Source: DATAZK01 sp965199805
Lineage (GTDB): Bacteria; Actinomycetota; Actinomycetes; Frankiales; Frankiaceae
Assembly: GCA_965199805.1 (NCBI GenBank)
Contig: CBDATO010000003.1
Span: 1,674,001 to 1,738,000 of the forward strand
Length of the DNA: 64,000 bases
Direction: 5' to 3'
The notes under the pieces were generated by a model. That model was given only the letters and a program-made list of their open reading frames with translations, was not told the DNA's origin and made no database searches. Within the stretch, counting starts at the first letter, position 1. Every line of letters starts with the position of its first letter. Positions 33,580-42,534 of the stretch are shown here, piece after piece. A program made the position numbers and the translations under genes.

Positions 33580-33990
33580 CACGCATCCGTGGGACAGTCA
33601 AGCCGGCGCGACACGAAGCCACCAACGGGCGCTCGCACAATACGGCAGCCTCGCTGGCCACTCGGCGTGCCGACTTCACCCGGCCGCCTCGGCGCAACGG
33701 TCGACTTTTGGCGCTGCCGGGCCAGCGCAACGGGAGCCGGGAAGTGACTCGCCTGAAGCAGTCGGCGCGGGCCGCGTTGGTCACCACGAGCGTGGACGGC
33801 GTCGCCTGGCATCATCGTGAACAACTTCCTGATGCTCGTCACCGTCGCCGGCGCCAGGCCGCCGCTGTTCACCTTCTTTACTCAGGCGGCGACTTCGATA
33901 CCCGAGACATCGGCAAGGGAGGACCCGCCCCCAGCGCGGCCGGATGTGGCAACGCAGCCGACCCGTGTAGCCCAGTCACCAGCCGTTGGG
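33580..33990 (-). pseudogene. Decayed tyrosine-recombinase (integrase) gene
   Basis: No open frame covers it, but three minus-strand frames read in order give a tyrosine-recombinase core-binding domain. The order is LRCHIRPRWGRV (about 33950-33915), a frameshift, LADVSGIEVAA, a TGA where Trp is expected, VKKVNSGGLAPATVTSIRK, LFTMMPGDAVHAR, a frameshift near 33781 and VTNAARA. This is the pattern of phage/ICE integrases of actinobacteria. Further decayed similarity continues left (ARRVASEAAVLC, near 33650). At least two frameshifts and one nonsense codon mean it is dead. It lies 170 bp from a tRNA-Ala 3' remnant. Confidence 0.65.
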
Positions 33991-34155
33991 GACGCGATAG
34001 GCACCCGGAGTTGGCTCGAGACGTGACCTCATTTGAGCCTAGAGGAGACGGATCCTCCAGGTCGCCGGTAAACGATCACCCAGACGACGCCGCAGGCCGC
34101 GGGCGTAACCGCCCAGATCCGCAGGTCGGCGGCACAATCTTGCTTGCCGCATCAG

Positions 34156-34199
34156 GGTGGAGCTGAGGGGACTCGAACCCCTGACCCCCACACTGCCAG
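34156..34199 (-). other. 3' half of a tRNA-Ala(GGC) gene, probable attachment-site remnant
   Basis: On the minus strand this reads CTGGCAG (an anticodon loop with GGC), TGTGG (3' anticodon strand), a variable loop, a perfect T-arm AGGGG-TTCGAGT-CCCCT, then CAGCTCC-A-CC (3' acceptor strand, discriminator and CC). Resemblance to tRNA stops exactly at the anticodon loop; the upstream bases do not pair, so no 5' half exists. A 3' half starting at the anticodon loop is the usual identity segment left by integrative elements using a tRNA gene. The nearby integrase relic supports this. Confidence 0.7.
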
Positions 34200-34348
34200 C
34201 GCGGACATGCACGTTCCTATCGGTGCAGGTCACAGCCTCGCACCCCCGCTGAGCTGCAGGATGACCATGCGGTTGAACGCTGTTGAAAGCACTTACTGAC
34301 CGTTGGCCGCGGATGGATCCTCCAGGTTTTCTCCACCGGGTCACGTTG

Positions 34349-34369
34349 GCCGCAGCCTTCGGCTGTGGC
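34349..34369. terminator. Hairpin in decayed region
   Basis: GCCGCAGCC-TTC-GGCTGTGGC forms a 9-bp stem with one G-U pair and a three-base loop. It lies in a gene-free stretch, so its partner gene is unknown. Confidence 0.3.
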
Positions 34370-34402
34370 GGCCACTCTTGCCTGCTCACAGATCCGATTG
34401 CG

Positions 34403-34808
34403 GGCAGCCGCCGCTGCTCGCATGCATCCCGGCCAAATCGTCGGCGGCTGGGCTGCAGCCGAGGCTGACGCATCTCGCGCGGCGACACTTATGCGACCGC
34501 CCGGGGTCGCCCCGGCACCCTCCATGCACTGAGCCCCGCACCTTCGTCAGGCCGCCTGGCTGTTCGCTGCCCGCAACGGCCCAGCGGCTTGGGTTCCCCC
34601 ATGCTGGCTATCGCTTTGGCTGAAGCGGAATCCCTTCTAGCTGCCCCGCTCGGTCTGCGAGTGGACGTCGGTCAGACATTGGTCCGAAACCTGTCGGAGC
34701 CATGACCACGGATGCTGCCGCCGCGAGCGGCAGCGCGGGCCCGTCGGTCAGCTGTGTTCCCGTGCAGTGCCGCTCACGGACGCGCCGCTCAGCGCGCTGA
34801 TCCGTCAG
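34403..34808. repeat. Diverged direct repeat, right copy (blocks A2 and B2)
   Basis: A2 (34403-34436) and B2 (34725-34808) match A1 and B1 at 28.9 kb in the same orientation and order, with about 290 bp between them here. One frame of block B gives similar peptides in both copies (PVGQL, then SDAALS or TDAPLS), suggesting relics of a coding sequence. The region 33991-34973 otherwise shows no intact gene. Confidence 0.5.
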
Positions 34809-34973
34809 GCGACTACGACTCTTCACGTCGTCGACACACGCGAAGAGTCAACCGAACCCTGGGCAGATCCGTCACCCGCGGCTGCATCAGGCCGTTTGCC
34901 TGACGTGGACCCTGCAAGCGAACTCACACACCATTCGGCTGTCAGATCGTGCACGTTTGTTCAGTCTGAGGAG

Positions 34974-35795
34974 ATGCCCCGTGCTCAGCGGCTCACGCAA
35001 ACGTCTCGCGCCTCCGCGCGCAGACACGCCCTGACCGCCGTTGCCGCGGTGCTGGTGACTGCGGTTGCCCCTGCCTGTTCAATCGCCACGACAACGACCG
35101 AGTACACCTACACGCAGCAGTTCAGCATCTCAACTACGGAAGACCAGGAGGGTCTGGCCTACAGCCAAGGCGTGCACTACGTCGGGTTCGACCTGGGCGA
35201 CGGCAACGGACGGATAGTCGCCTACGACGGCTCCGGCAAACTGGTCAAGAGCAGCGGCGTACTGCGCACTGGGCACACGAATGAGATCAGCTACCGCAAG
35301 GCCGACAACAACCTGTACGTCACCAACAGCAGCCTGGCGCCGACCGGCATCGCCGTCGTCAACATGCACCTCGCCACTCCGGCGATCATCCGCCAGATCT
35401 CCATCCCGATGGCTTACGGATCGGTCGCCGCAGTCGACAACAGCACCGATCAGCTCGTAGTCGTTACCGGAAACACCGGCGGTCCGTACACCATGATCTT
35501 TACCACCATGACCGGCGCGGTGCTGCGCAGAGTGCCCATCCCTGACCAAGGCATCACGCAAGGACTCGAGGTCGTCGGTGGCCAGATCCTTCTCCTGACC
35601 AGTCTGAAGTCGCCGGTACGCAACCGGATCACCGTCTTCTCCCGCACCGGCACAATTCTGAAGACCATTGCGGTGCCCGTGGCCCGTGAGAGCGAAGGGC
35701 TGTCGGTGCAGCTCGCCACAAACCAGCTTTACATCGGCTTCGACAAGCCCGCTGGGGTGCTTCGAATGGGCCCAGCTTTCATACCCGTCCCCTGA
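34974..35795 (+). CDS. Lipoprotein with beta-propeller-like repeats
   Basis: 273 residues from ATG 34974, preceded closely by GAGGAG. The open frame from 34767 overlaps repeat block B2 and is not used. Signal peptide with lipobox VAPAC near residue 35. The mature part is all-beta with periodic units (GVHYVGFDLGDGNGRIVAYDG, NLYVTNSSLAPTGIAVVNMHL, QLVVVTGNTGGPYTMIFT, QILLLTSLKSPVRNRITVFS), like a six- or seven-bladed propeller of the NHL/YVTN kind. Likely binds a partner at the cell surface. No coupled neighbours. Confidence 0.65.
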   Translation: MPRAQRLTQTSRASARRHALTAVAAVLVTAVAPACSIATTTTEYTYTQQFSISTTEDQEGLAYSQGVHYVGFDLGDGNGRIVAYDGSGKLVKSSGVLRTGHTNEISYRKADNNLYVTNSSLAPTGIAVVNMHLATPAIIRQISIPMAYGSVAAVDNSTDQLVVVTGNTGGPYTMIFTTMTGAVLRRVPIPDQGITQGLEVVGGQILLLTSLKSPVRNRITVFSRTGTILKTIAVPVARESEGLSVQLATNQLYIGFDKPAGVLRMGPAFIPVP

Positions 35796-36289
35796 ACCAC
35801 GCGTGTAGCGAACTGTCACTGGCCGGTTCATTGAATCAAGCACTGATACGACCGACACGCGGACTGCCCCAGATGCATCCCTACTGGTCGTCATTCAGCG
35901 TTCGAGTGCTCGTGTAGACCTTTTAGTGACCTTGCCGGTACCGGTGTCAATCCCGTGTTTGCCATCGGTCCAGCAGCCGGTCAGGCCGACTAGCAGCCCC
36001 AGCGAAGTCAACGCGGCGGCTAACCGCTCCCAGCCAGATGACGCCTACCGGCGCGTCTTGGACCAGAAGCACACGTGCAATCCTTCCGGTGTCCCGGGTG
36101 ATGAGGAGCAGCACACGAGCGGGACTGAAGCCCGTTTGTGGCAACGAGTCGCGCCGATGAGAATGTGTGAGTTTCGTGTGTCAGAGGTTGAATGAGTTAA
36201 CACAAGCTCATACAAGGCGCATGGGTGCTACTATCGCGCTTCCTGCGGGGGACTTGGAAATTCGGATAGCCAGAGGGACTGGTCAAGCC
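35796..36289. other. 494-bp gap with a candidate promoter
   Basis: No convincing gene. At 36188-36216 TTGAAT and TACAAG are separated by exactly 17 bases, a plausible promoter for the lipoprotein gene starting at 36290, with a leader of about 70 bases. The rest shows no repeats or RNA features I could recognise. Confidence 0.4.
36188..36216 (+). promoter_or_regulatory. Candidate sigma-70-type promoter
   Basis: TTGAAT (36188-36193), 17-base spacer, TACAAG (36211-36216), upstream of the small lipoprotein gene. Based on spacing and hexamer similarity only. Confidence 0.35.
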
Positions 36290-36766
36290 ATGCATGACAA
36301 CCGTTTCAGGTCGATCACAAGTTACGCAGGTGTCGCAGCCGCGGTCGCCCTGAGCCTCACCGCTTGCGGCAACACCGTCACCGCTAGCCACGACTGGTAC
36401 AGCTTCGCAAGCGTCACATCGACATTTGCGCCGCCGGGCGCTGGCCCCGCAGGAACCAGCACTGCCCTTGCCATAACCCAGTTCAACGGCGTACTGACCA
36501 CGTCTCAGAGCAGCAAGCCCGTCACTGCCACCCTGGTACGTGAGGAGTGCCAGCGACCCGCCACAGGTGAAGCCGCGACACCGTACACGTGTGTCCTATT
36601 CCTAAACGCAGGCGCAAAGAACTACGTCGCTTTCGGTACAACATTCGACCTGTACGGCGCCAGTTACACGCTCAAGACTTTGACAAACCCGGCCGCCAGC
36701 ATCATCATAACGCCGCTGGGAGCAACACCGCGAACCGTTCACCTGCGGATCTCTGCACGCCGCTAG
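36290..36766 (+). CDS. Small putative lipoprotein
   Basis: 158 residues from ATG 36290; the longer open frame from 36167 runs through the promoter. The signal peptide has a lipobox LTAC (near residue 25). The mature part begins GNTVTASHDWYSF and is Thr/Ala-rich beta sequence with two Cys (ECQRPATG, TCVLFLN) likely disulfide-bonded. No recognised family. Base composition is lower in GC than the chromosomal genes around the island. Probably surface-anchored; function unknown. Confidence 0.6.
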   Translation: MHDNRFRSITSYAGVAAAVALSLTACGNTVTASHDWYSFASVTSTFAPPGAGPAGTSTALAITQFNGVLTTSQSSKPVTATLVREECQRPATGEAATPYTCVLFLNAGAKNYVAFGTTFDLYGASYTLKTLTNPAASIIITPLGATPRTVHLRISARR

Positions 36767-36933
36767 ACACGAGTTTGAGGTCGTCCATACCTGTTGGCGA
36801 CGGAGCTCAGAGGGCTAGCAGCCAAAGACCCACCGAGACGGCAGTGTCAAACGTGGCTCCGTAAATACCGTCTATGCCGGACGAGAACGACCTAGTGGCT
36901 GGTGAAGTTGTCGCGATCGGGCGTCGCCGGGCC

Positions 36934-37365
36934 TTATCTGTGGTCGTGCCGGGGGGCATAGCCACGGGTGAATCCTAATCGCCCTTCGGAACGGCCGGAG
37001 GTCGTCAGGAATCGTACTGGGTGGCCACAAGGGAAATGGAAAGGGCAGCCGTGACCGAGGACGGCGGCGAGCGAGCAGGGCGGGACCAAGCCCGACCGCC
37101 ATCCCGGCGCCGTCAACAAGTGCGTGATGGGCCTGCCCGAGGTTGTCTCGCCCGCCTCCCGCATTGCCGGCCTTGCGTGCCGAGGCGATCGATACCCAGA
37201 TTCGACACTGCCCCGGAGGTTCGCGGGCTCCGGCTGTCCGGTAAACCTTGCCGGACCCGCCTGCAGCCCGCTGAGGACATCGCCCGGCGCTACCGTGGGC
37301 CGAGGCAGCAGCACTGACTTCCCGAACAGGCGGGCAATCAAATCCACCGCAGTAGCGTCATCCAT
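36934..37365 (-). CDS. Doubtful ORF
   Basis: 143-residue open frame from ATG 37365, divergent from the gene at 37369. Its first 35 residues (DDATAVDLIARLFGKSVLLP, PTVAPGDVLSGLQ) look protein-like, but the remainder is Arg/Pro/Gly-rich and shadow-like. It has no Shine-Dalgarno. It may be a decayed gene 5' end. Listed because the 600-bp gap at 36767-37368 otherwise holds nothing recognisable. Confidence 0.22.
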   Translation of the reverse strand: MDDATAVDLIARLFGKSVLLPRPTVAPGDVLSGLQAGPARFTGQPEPANLRGSVESGYRSPRHARPAMREAGETTSGRPITHLLTAPGWRSGLVPPCSLAAVLGHGCPFHFPCGHPVRFLTTSGRSEGRLGFTRGYAPRHDHR

Positions 37366-37368
37366 GTC

Positions 37369-37971
37369 ATGAAACTCGTCGGGCCGACCCTGTTTCTGGC
37401 GACAGCGCTCGCCGCAGCGAGCGCCTGTTTCCCACCGTCAGTTCCGCCGCCGGCGTTGACAGACGTACCTGCAACGGCGGCAGCCCCATCGAGCACGAGC
37501 GTGACGCTGAAAGCCGCTTCCGCGACCACGCCGCTCGTACTGCTCGCACGACTTCACGCCGCTGGTATCGCATGCGACTACGTTTCTACGGCCTACCAAT
37601 ACGCGCCAGGCTTCTCCCAGGTTCATTTCGTCGTCCGCGCATCAAACATGCCAGCGTCGGGTCCACCCGAATTCGTCGGCCTACGCGTCTACCAAACCGC
37701 TGCCGCGAAGACCCGGGACCTCGCGTCCCTCAAGTCCAACGACGTAACGGTCCTGGTCGGCCCTAACTGGGCTGTACTGCCGGAAACGGACGTTCTACTA
37801 TCTGCGCTGCGAAACGCCCTTGGATGGGAAGTTCCCAAAAAGCGACGACGGACTACGGAAATGAACCATCACAGGTGGCGAGGCTGCACCAAGCGCTGTT
37901 TCGTGCAGCCGGCTACACAGCCTTGTCAGATCGGCGAGGTCCAGATCTTCCGCGAGCGTTGCAAATCGTGA
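37369..37971 (+). CDS. Putative lipoprotein
   Basis: 200 residues from ATG 37369. Signal MKLVGPTLFLATALAA with lipobox ASAC (Cys20), then a Pro-rich linker (FPPSVPPPALTDVPA). A domain of about 100 residues follows (LLARLHAAGIACDYVSTAYQ, EFVGLRVYQTAAAKTRDLASLK, DVTVLVGPNWAVLPE). The basic Cys-rich tail from about residue 150 looks unlike the rest, so the original stop may have been lost. No Shine-Dalgarno. No recognised family. Confidence 0.5.
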   Translation: MKLVGPTLFLATALAAASACFPPSVPPPALTDVPATAAAPSSTSVTLKAASATTPLVLLARLHAAGIACDYVSTAYQYAPGFSQVHFVVRASNMPASGPPEFVGLRVYQTAAAKTRDLASLKSNDVTVLVGPNWAVLPETDVLLSALRNALGWEVPKKRRRTTEMNHHRWRGCTKRCFVQPATQPCQIGEVQIFRERCKS

Positions 37972-38213
37972 TGTCGCCTACCGACTGAATGTCAACGTCC
38001 ATGCGCAACTCCTGTCACCCGATGGCCGAGGTCGCGCACGCAAGCAGCGGCGTAACTTAATGTTTCTGCCCGAACAGACCCATCGCACGGGGTCCACGAA
38101 CGTCACATGACGCATATCACAGCGGTGAGGGAATCGATGAGCCAATGCCGGCTGAAGCCGGGTGCCGCTCGTGCGCGGATGTGACTGACCGACCGCTGGG
38201 AACTGGGTGATTC

Positions 38214-40073
38214 TTACTGGGCTGCGCCGGACCCCGGGCCCAAGATTCGGCGTGTCGACCGGACCAGGTCCTCGGCGGAGATGGATCGAGCGTCTGGCAC
38301 GAAGACATCCTGGCGCCCCCGCCCAATGTCCGTGAGCAAAGCGAGAAGCGTGTCGGGCGGCTGGGGGCGACCGTAGTAGTAGCCCTGGCCCCGGTGGCAT
38401 CCGGCGGCTTGCACGAGTTGCGCTTGCTCTTGGGTCTCGACGCCTTCCGCCACGAGCTGCAGGGACAGTGCTCGGGCGAGGGAGCAGATGGCGGTCAGGA
38501 CATGCGGTGCCGCGTGGTCCGTGGTCAGCGGCGAGACAAACGACTTGTCGACCTTGATGATGTCGACAGGCATCCGGGCGAGCCGTCCCAGGGATGACCA
38601 ACCGGTGCCGAAGTCGTCGATGGCGACGCGGGCACCCAATGTCCGGAGCCGGGCGAGGGCGGCGAGCGCAGCCGGGGTTTCGGCGCCGAGCAACGACTCG
38701 GTGACCTCGACGATGAGTCGATCGGCAGGCCAGCCCGCGGCATGAAGGACGGCTGCGATCCGTTCCACGTAGTCGTTTCGTTCCAGCTCGACGGCTGACG
38801 CGTTGACGCTGAGCGTCAGCGGTCTGCCGAGCGCGGCTTCCATTGGTGCGATCGCCACGCAGGCCTGGCGCAGTACTGATGCCCCTAGCTCCACGATGAC
38901 GCCACTGGCTTCGGCGAGTGGGATGAAGTCGTCCGGAGCGATCAGTCCCCTTTGGGGGTGCTGCCAGCGCGCTAATGCCTCGACGCCCACGACGGCACCG
39001 GTGGGCAGGTCGACGATCGGCTGCAGATGGACGTGGATCTCTTCGTCGTCGATTGCTGTGCGCAGCTCTTTCACGGCTGTCGTCGTCGATTCCGGGTGCA
39101 TTTCGATCCGGTCCCGCCCGGATTGTTTCGCCCGATAGAGGGCGACGTCGGCTCGTCCGACGAGCAGCGAAACGGAGTCGCCCGGCTCCCAGGCGGCGAC
39201 ACCGGCCGAGCACCGCTGCCGGTCGGCCATCAGCGACCGCAGGTGCTCGGCGAGGCTGCCGGCGGCTTCCAGCGAATAGCCGGGGAGCAGCAGAGCGAAC
39301 TCATCGCCGCCGAGTCGGGCCAGGGTCTGTCCCGGTTCTAGTTCCGCTCGCCAGCATCGGGCAAGCTCACGCAACACCCGGTCCCCGTCTGCGTGTCCGT
39401 GTTGGTCGTTGACCTGTTTGAACCCGTCGAGGTCGAACAGCACGATTGCGAGCCGCCTGTTCAGCCGTGTGGCGCTGCGCATCCTGTCGGCGGCGGCCCG
39501 CTCGAATCCGCGGCGGTTGGCGACTCTTGTCAGGGCGTCGATCTCGGCCTCGGCGGCCAATTGGACAAGCCAGCCGACGATGATGCCGACCAATACTACC
39601 GTCCCGATGACGACCGTGGCGGCGCTCCAGCTGAGCGTGCCGGCAGCGGCCAACGACGAACACGCCAGCACGGCGAACAGCACGTGAATGACGGCATGAG
39701 CACGAGCGAAGAAGAAGAACGCGTCGATCGTCGCGAAGACGTAGATGCCGGCGACGGCAGTCGCCTCTCCCCCGTGACCCGAGCTACGCGCCGCCACCGT
39801 GATCAAGACTGTCCCAGCGGCGACGAGAAAGTGATATGTCCACCGGGGGAAGCGGGCGCCATAGCGCAAGACGGCGATTCCCGTCACCGCAGCGACGCCG
39901 GCGAGCGTCAGGCAGGCACTGGCCCGGACATCGTGGGAATGGGGCACGGCCACCGAACCGAGCACAAAGAGCCCACCGAACAAGTACAGGGCGCCTGCCG
40001 TCCGAGCCATGATCCGGCGTGTGGCGATCGTCGGTGCCCGTGTTGACAGCAACAGCCCGAGCCGACGCGGCAT
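38214..40073 (-). CDS. Membrane GGDEF-EAL bifunctional cyclic-di-GMP protein
   Basis: 619 residues from ATG 40073; the open frame runs to 40274 but the added residues are unlike a protein start. Several transmembrane helices occupy residues 25-172. The GGDEF domain (about 176-330) is intact (LARLGGDEFALLL, residues 252-264) and lacks an obvious RxxD inhibitory site five residues before it. The EAL domain (about 335-590) is intact: VEALARW (365-367), LSVNASA, VEVTES, IDDFGTGWSS, KVDKSF, VAEGVE. Both cyclase and phosphodiesterase activities are possible. Divergent from the GAF-EAL gene. Confidence 0.92.
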   Translation of the reverse strand: MPRRLGLLLSTRAPTIATRRIMARTAGALYLFGGLFVLGSVAVPHSHDVRASACLTLAGVAAVTGIAVLRYGARFPRWTYHFLVAAGTVLITVAARSSGHGGEATAVAGIYVFATIDAFFFFARAHAVIHVLFAVLACSSLAAAGTLSWSAATVVIGTVVLVGIIVGWLVQLAAEAEIDALTRVANRRGFERAAADRMRSATRLNRRLAIVLFDLDGFKQVNDQHGHADGDRVLRELARCWRAELEPGQTLARLGGDEFALLLPGYSLEAAGSLAEHLRSLMADRQRCSAGVAAWEPGDSVSLLVGRADVALYRAKQSGRDRIEMHPESTTTAVKELRTAIDDEEIHVHLQPIVDLPTGAVVGVEALARWQHPQRGLIAPDDFIPLAEASGVIVELGASVLRQACVAIAPMEAALGRPLTLSVNASAVELERNDYVERIAAVLHAAGWPADRLIVEVTESLLGAETPAALAALARLRTLGARVAIDDFGTGWSSLGRLARMPVDIIKVDKSFVSPLTTDHAAPHVLTAICSLARALSLQLVAEGVETQEQAQLVQAAGCHRGQGYYYGRPQPPDTLLALLTDIGRGRQDVFVPDARSISAEDLVRSTRRILGPGSGAAQ

Positions 40074-40310
40074 GCGCAGGCTGCTTGGCGACCTCACCCG
40101 CCGTGCATCGTGACAAACCGGACGATTCTTGAGCTGCAAGGCCGCAGACCCCTCGAACGGCACAATCACCGTCCTCAGGTGGGCGAACATGCGATAGAGC
40201 CGCCAGCCGTTCAGCTGAGACCGCCCTGGAGTGGGGAGTGCCGTACCGACCCGGGGCCTCCGGGTTAGTCGCACCCGCTGCCGCGCTTCAGCCCGCCGCT
40301 AGTCCCGCCG

Positions 40311-41564
40311 ATGACATGCGTCATGCCGACTGAGGACGCCTACGTCGCTCGTCTACTAGGCGCTGCCCGCCGACACCTCGACATGGAACTTGCCTGGATA
40401 AGCAGGATCGAGGACGGCCAGCAGGTCGTCGAAACGGTGGAAGGCGACGCCGAAGCCTTCGGCGTCCGGCCGGGCGACGGAAGCGACTGGGAAACGTCCT
40501 ACTGCTTCCGGGTCCTTGGTGGAGAACGCGCCGGCGTCGTCGCGGACGCCCGAGCTGATCCCCGAACCGCCGGCTTACCGATTACATCGGCGCTAGGGAT
40601 CGGCGCCTATGTCGGTGCACCCGTACGGCTGGCCGACAATGTCGTCTACGGGATGATGTGCTGCTTCAGCCGGCAAGCAGACCCGGCCCTGCAGCAGCGC
40701 GATGCCGACTTCATCGCGGTGATCGCCGAGCTGATCGGCGAGGTCATGCAAGGACGGCAAGAGCAAGCGCGTGCCTATCGCGCCACCACCGCCCGGATCA
40801 ACGACGTCCTCCTGCAAGACCGGATCCCCATGGTCTTCCAACCCGTCTACGCCGCAACCGACCATCGACTCACCGGCTACGAAGCGCTCGCCCGGCTTCC
40901 TTCCGAATACGGCACCCCGGACCGCTGGTTCGCTGACGCGGACGAGGTTGGGCTCGGCGTCGACCTGGAGCTGGCAGCAGTCCGAGCCGCGCTGCACACC
41001 TTTACCGGGGCGCCGCCGGACCTTTTCCTCGGGGTGAACGCTTCCGCCAAGCTGATTTGTGATCGGCGGCTTTACCACCTGTTAGCCGAACACCCGGCAA
41101 TCCGCGTGGTTTTGGAGTTGACCGAGCACACCAAAGTGACGGACTGGGAAGCGTTGCGAGCCGCCATCCGTCGGCTGCGTGAGCTCCGGGTCATGATCGC
41201 CGCCGACGACACCGGCGCCGGGTACGCCGGCCTTCAACATCTTGTCGAGCTACGGCCGGACGCGATCAAGCTCGATATTGCCATCGTCCGCAACATCGAC
41301 ACGGATCTGGCCCGCAGAGCCATAGCGAGCGCAGTGATCGGCTTCGCCAACACCGTAGGTGCGCTCGTCCTCGCTGAGGGCGTCGAAACAGACGCCGAAC
41401 TCGAAACCGTCAAGGCGCTCGGCGCACACCGAGTTCAGGGCTACTACGTCGGACGGCCGGGCCCACTTCCGCATCCACCGCCGCGCGCACGGCACTCCGC
41501 CGGACCGACGGCAATACCCGCACCCGGCCGGTCACCACATCGCTCGCCTCAACCCTCTCACTGA
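40311..41564 (+). CDS. GAF-EAL cyclic-di-GMP phosphodiesterase
   Basis: 417 residues from ATG 40311. The N-terminal GAF domain (about 10-150; WETSYCFRVLGGERAG, GAYVGAPVRLADNVVYGMMCCF) resembles the small-molecule or redox-sensing GAFs of actinobacterial EAL proteins. The EAL domain (about 168-395) keeps its catalytic residues: GYEALARL (191-193), LGVNASA, LELTEH, AADDTGAGYAG, KLD and LAEGVE, so it should hydrolyse cyclic di-GMP. No membrane segment. The Pro/Arg-rich last 30 residues may be a run-on. Divergent from the GGDEF-EAL gene 237 bp away. Confidence 0.92.
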   Translation: MTCVMPTEDAYVARLLGAARRHLDMELAWISRIEDGQQVVETVEGDAEAFGVRPGDGSDWETSYCFRVLGGERAGVVADARADPRTAGLPITSALGIGAYVGAPVRLADNVVYGMMCCFSRQADPALQQRDADFIAVIAELIGEVMQGRQEQARAYRATTARINDVLLQDRIPMVFQPVYAATDHRLTGYEALARLPSEYGTPDRWFADADEVGLGVDLELAAVRAALHTFTGAPPDLFLGVNASAKLICDRRLYHLLAEHPAIRVVLELTEHTKVTDWEALRAAIRRLRELRVMIAADDTGAGYAGLQHLVELRPDAIKLDIAIVRNIDTDLARRAIASAVIGFANTVGALVLAEGVETDAELETVKALGAHRVQGYYVGRPGPLPHPPPRARHSAGPTAIPAPGRSPHRSPQPSH

Positions 41565-41749
41565 AGGGGCGGCCGTCTCCGGAACGTGAGCAGCCCGTGA
41601 CGTCACCGGTCGTCCCCTGGGTCGCACTCGCCCACAGCTGTACGAGACCGGTCGCACGCTGCATCATGACGGCATGCGTGGGCTGTGCAGGGGCAGCCGC
41701 CGGGGACCGCTGACGAGACCCGACCCTGACCTAGCCAGGCGGGCGGGCA

Positions 41750-41971
41750 ATGACCGGCGAATGGACCGACGACGCTGCGGTAAAAGCAGCGCGGGTAGCC
41801 CTGCATCAGTCGATCGCGGCCTGGCTGGCGCTGGCCCCGGCTGCTGACAGTCGGGTCAGTCGGCAACTGACCGTCGCTTACGTTGCGGCGCTGCAAGGCA
41901 TCCGTACCGCCGAAGTCGCTTACCACCAGGCTCGGGTTGAGGCACGCAAACAGCGGCACCGCACCATCTAG
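41750..41971 (+). CDS. Small hypothetical helical protein
   Basis: 73 residues from ATG 41750, with GGCGGGC upstream. Composition is Ala-rich and helical (AAVKAARVALHQSIAAWLALA, VAYVAALQGIRTAEVAYHQA) with a basic end (RVEARKQRHRTI). No recognised family and no signal peptide. It looks like a genuine short gene rather than a shadow because the other frames are broken here. Confidence 0.45.
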   Translation: MTGEWTDDAAVKAARVALHQSIAAWLALAPAADSRVSRQLTVAYVAALQGIRTAEVAYHQARVEARKQRHRTI

Positions 41972-42534
41972 AAGGGCCGCGTCGTGGCTTCGCGCAACGT
42001 CCACGCTGAGGCTCGAGCAGCGTGCGGCAATGAGACGGGGCCTCGACGTCGCAGCTGTAAGGACCGGGGTTCCTCGGCGGCGGGTGGCCTGCCTCCGGCA
42101 CCCGACGCGGAACAGCGTCTGCCGGCCGTCTCAAGACAGCCTGACGTCACCACCGGCCACGTTGATCTTGACAGCCTCGCGGCCGGCCATGCTCGACGAA
42201 CTGCGTGACAATCGCTGAACGGTGCGGCCACGGTCAACACTGCGACACCGCAATCGACAACCACGTCCAGGCCGATACAGGTCTGCGCCCGCCCTCGACC
42301 GACCCCTGTAAGTCAGTTTCCGAACAAACGCAGCAATGCCGAGCGCCGGCATAGCGGTGGGCGCCCGATGTGGGCGACCCGGCAATATCGAGAGACCCTG
42401 CGGGGAATCTAGAGCCGCGGTCACACCACGCTGATCGAGCCAGTCGGCCGTTCGTTGCGGCCCGCCTGTTGAGCCGCCATTAGCGCTTGGCTCGCGGTAC
42501 TGGTCGTCGTACGCGCGTTGATCGGCTGGATGAG
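41972..42534. other. 563-bp gap without a convincing gene
   Basis: Only short frames with shadow-like composition. A minus-strand peptide ending MAGREAVKINVAGGDVRLS (42185-42131) looks protein-like but has no start or continuation, so it may be a decayed fragment. No repeats or RNA features seen. Confidence 0.4.

Noticed and set aside
33817..34026. 69-residue + strand gene
   Set aside because: It is the antisense of the decayed integrase region; the minus-strand pieces have clear recombinase similarity.
34156..34240. A complete tRNA gene
   Set aside because: Only the 3' half fits; bases upstream of the anticodon loop do not form the anticodon, D or acceptor stems.
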